A stretch of DNA of 64,000 nt from Cladocopium goreaui (Eukaryota; Sar; Dinophyceae; Suessiales; Symbiodiniaceae), in contig CAMXCT020006223.1 of the NCBI GenBank assembly GCA_947184155.2, forward strand, positions 769,501-833,500, written 5' to 3'. Of the stretch, positions 61,347 to 64,000 are shown one piece after another. The notes beneath the pieces were generated by a model. It worked only from the letters and a program-made list of their open reading frames with translations. It ran no database searches and was not told the DNA's origin. Made by a program: the position numbers and the translations under genes. Each line of letters starts with the position of its first letter. The stretch's first letter is position 1.

Positions 61347-63136
61347 ATGGTGCTTTTTGGCTTGACTGTGGGAACGACGATGGGTTGCTGCTGGGCAAGG
61401 ATTCGTTCTTTTGATGACACACCCCGGCTGCGCCATGTCTTACTGGTGTCCTTCCGGCCAGAGACGACCATCAATCAGGAGATCGAGATGATGAAGACTT
61501 TGAGTTCACTGCCGCAGATACTTGGGATGACGACCAAGACTATGCTGTACTATGCTTTACTATGATATGATGTGATATGATATGATGTGACGGGGTATGA
61601 TGGGTTTGTTCAACACCTATTTTTTTGGTAGATTTAAACATCCATATTGGGGTTTGAACCACCACTGCTAGGCTATTGAGCCGTTCATTATGAGGTTGAC
61701 ACCAGCCACATATCTGGGATGGATTGGGATGGTACATTGTGAATCATCCAAGTGACAGGTATATTACAATATTGTTTTATAATGTTTTATATTATATTAA
61801 TGGATTATAATGGATTATTTATATATATATATATTTGTTTTATATTATATTAATATATATTTATATATTTGTGTGATTAGTGGACAGCAAAGGATAAATC
61901 GCCTACACGATCCTCGCCACATCTGTAGACTTCGATAGAGAAAGTCTTGGACCAGCAACACCTTTGCTCTCGCAATTTTCAGATGTTTCTTTTCCCGCGA
62001 AAACATGGGTTTTGACACTTCCGCGTGGGTGTTTGGGTTGTCGCACCCAACTCGCAGTTTAGTAACACGTATATTTTGAGTATATTTGGATAGGGAAAAT
62101 GATGATCATCCAGTGGTTTTAGGGGTAACCCTATATAAGGCAAAGCTATGGTGCAGTTGCCAAGCTGAGGATATTTCCTCAGGTCTTGCGCAGCTATGTC
62201 TATCCAGACCTGCGACTGGCAGGTGGCCTGGCACGGGCAGACTTCCTGCCGAAACTTGCACCTTGAAAAAGGGAAATTCGAATCTCTAAACCGGAAAATT
62301 TTTGTCCATTGCCATGAAGGATTGCCATGTTTTTACCATATCATTTTTTCTTTGAATGTTTAACCTGTTTCTATTGAAACATGTCCAGGGTAGATGACAG
62401 CACTAGCATTGCTGGGTTCTTTTGCCATGGCCTTGGAGGATCAACCTGGGTCAATCCCTAGGACAACAGATTGTCCTTTTAGGCATTGATAGGGATGGAA
62501 CTTGATGGAACATGATCTGATTTTTGAATACTTACAAAATCCACAGAACTTGGAGCAACCTCGATAAAAACTCTGCTAGAAAAACCCGAACAAATCACTG
62601 CAGTGGTTTGTTCAAAGGCCACATACCAGGGATATTTATCAACAACCATGGGGAGCGTGACGCAGCATGACACATATTAAAAAATAACATCATGCCGGCG
62701 AATATGTGTTTGTCAATGTCCCCTATGATTTGCGGCGAAATATCCTTGCTGACCACCTGTGAAACTTCCATCAAACTCCCCCCAAAACAGGTGTTTTTCG
62801 AGTCCTTGGGGTACCCCAAACACCACCCTTGGTTTCCCAAAACACGACCAGCTTGACTTGGATGATAGAATGGGGCCCGTATGACTGAAAAAAGCATCAC
62901 CTGCAAGGTGCCCCCCAGTGATGTTTTTTAAGGATTATCAAGCCATCCAACTAGAGAGATAGCTGCCAGATGCCAGGAAATCCTGCTAAAGCTTCTGAAT
63001 CAACTTAGCTGAGTCAGCTGGCTATGGGGCACTTCACCTCACCTGTCACCTGGCAGGTGGGCAATCGCATCCGGCCGGGAAAAATCGGGGCCTCGTGTGG
63101 ATGGCCGACTTTAGATCCAGGGCCGACTTCGAGGCC
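61347..63136 (+). CDS. Dabb (stress-responsive A/B barrel) domain protein, 5' part
   Basis: ATG at 61,347 opens a frame with a short hydrophobic start (MVLFGLTVGTTMGCCWARIR) and then RLRHVLLVSFRPETTINQ and MMKTLSSLPQ, matching strand 1 and helix 1 of Dabb domains (H-V-L-L-x-x-F-x-P-x-T). The exon probably ends near 61,527. A second exon at about 63,060-63,136 (after TGGCAG) reads HPAGKNRGLVWMADFRSRAD then FEAK, which fits strand 2-3 of the same fold (N-R-G-x-V-x-x-A-D-F-x-S). An AG five bases before the ATG could take a spliced leader. Dabb proteins are small dimeric barrels of varied function. The remainder would lie beyond 63,136, perhaps past the window. Confidence 0.55.
61755..61875. repeat. 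AT-rich tract in the Dabb gene intron
   Basis: TATATT/ATATAT sequence with ATGTTTTATATTATATTAAT and TTGTTTTATATTATATTAAT repeated about 50 bases apart. Confidence 0.75.
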
Positions 63137-64000
63137 AAGGGGAACTTGGGATGGGAGGACGAAATGGCCCTGGAAGCAGATGGATGAGTAGAGACAGTAG
63201 AGATATGAAAAAATACTATGACTATATATAATTATATATATATATATGTAAATCTACTAACAGAGTCAATGAAATTCAATGTATATATTATTAATTACTA
63301 ATAATCATACATATATATATATATCATATAGGTGATTGTATGCAACTCATATCTACTGAAGTGCCAGAGCGGATGGACACCAGAAAAATCACGTGGACAC
63401 AACTTGCCCTCAACATTTGGGTTTTCCAAGGCCTTTGAGCATGACGAACAGCAGATGAAAATGATGATCGCTTTCGAAAGCCTCATGGAGCCTGGTAGCC
63501 GTGCGACTCTGCAGTGTCCTGGTGGATGATTTGGTTCGATATTTCATTTATTTTCATTTCGGAGGGATGTGATGTTTTCTGTGATGTTGTGTTTTTTTGT
63601 TTTTTTTTGCAGGTTCACAAGGTCTTTTTTAGTTTTGGCTGGTGATAGAGATGTGACTTTGAAAGTACTCAAGAGGGGCAGTTCCATATCTTCAAATATT
63701 GCTCATCTTGAGGTATGCTGATCCCTTGCCCATGATTGAAGGTTGGAGGGGTGGATTTTGCCTCCTGACCACGGGACCACTTTTCATTGGATGGTCCAGT
63801 GCATGCCCGGGATGGATCAAACACCTATAGCCACTCATATGGGGGATGAACGTCCAGAGCTAGTGCAGCTAGTAGCGATTTTGACCTCTGAAAAAACCAG
63901 GGGATTACTTGGGAGTTCTTGGTCATTCTCCCATGTTTTGGTGGTAAACTCTCCATCTTTGTCTGTTTCCCCAGATGCAGGGGCTCACCACATCGTCATG
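63137..64000. other. End of window, no assigned exon
   Basis: AT-rich tract at 63,210-63,330. A stretch at 63,425-63,525 reads EHDEQQMKMMIAFESLMEPG and could be an exon of the Dabb gene, as Dabb folds have a similar F-E-S motif, but no splice sites fit well. Nothing else is supported. Confidence 0.3.

Overview
The window looks like nuclear DNA of a dinoflagellate, probably a coral-symbiont type (Symbiodiniaceae), with a relic of an integrated DNA virus at the left edge. The case for a dinoflagellate rests on what can be read directly. Genes are split into very small exons, all recognised host genes lie on the + strand, and the two best-supported genes of one family are tandem paralogues. Across 20-odd introns placed by reading frame, about half start with GC rather than GT and a few with GA; nearly all end AG and are followed by G. 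Low-complexity and satellite DNA fills the introns and spacers. The species is inferred, not proven.

Layout. 1-5,900 is a visibly AT-rich block with virus-style genes: on the - strand a decayed fibre protein (YNKSETD repeats, C-terminal S74-type chaperone start) and a Pro/Lys/Glu-rich protein with a zinc-binding motif; on the + strand a polymerase-palm-like/SF1 helicase broken by frameshifts, an HNH-like fragment and a DDE integrase whose C-terminus runs into GC-richer host DNA near 5,900. This matches the gene set of Polinton-like viruses/Mavericks, as a decaying endogenous copy. 5,900-11,100 holds no convincing gene. 11,130-11,760 has two exons of a HAD-like hydrolase. 12,049-14,278 is gene A, two copies of a DGVKYDR-type domain. 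14.4-18.4 kb is repeats: a 47-bp minisatellite and a 1-kb inverted array of XhoI-centred hairpins. 20.3-22.8 kb is a decayed DDE transposase-like gene with a C2H2 finger. 23.1-26.8 kb is simple repeats with a tRNA-like box B fragment.

27,870-42,730 is gene B, a paralogue of gene A. Fourteen exons can be joined in one reading frame (about 550 codons): two DGVKYDR domains, a long Pro/Ala/Lys-rich tail, a run of phase-0 coiled-coil exons and a terminal AT-hook. Its introns carry most of the tandem repeats of 28.5-34.9 kb. 43.4-45.9 kb is a 2.5-kb satellite. 46,711-47,394 holds two further HAD-like exons that would follow those at 11 kb. 52,599-57,974 is a nearly complete PLP-dependent class I/II aminotransferase of the ISS1/VAS1 type in about 19 small exons. 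61,347 onward is the start of a Dabb (stress-responsive A/B barrel) protein.

The host genes do not form an obvious pathway; they look like a normal unidirectional dinoflagellate gene row. The most unusual points are the viral relic, the gene A/gene B family with an intron present in one paralogue and absent in the other (flanked by a short direct repeat), the HAD gene that appears split around the A-B block, and the mirrored hairpin array.
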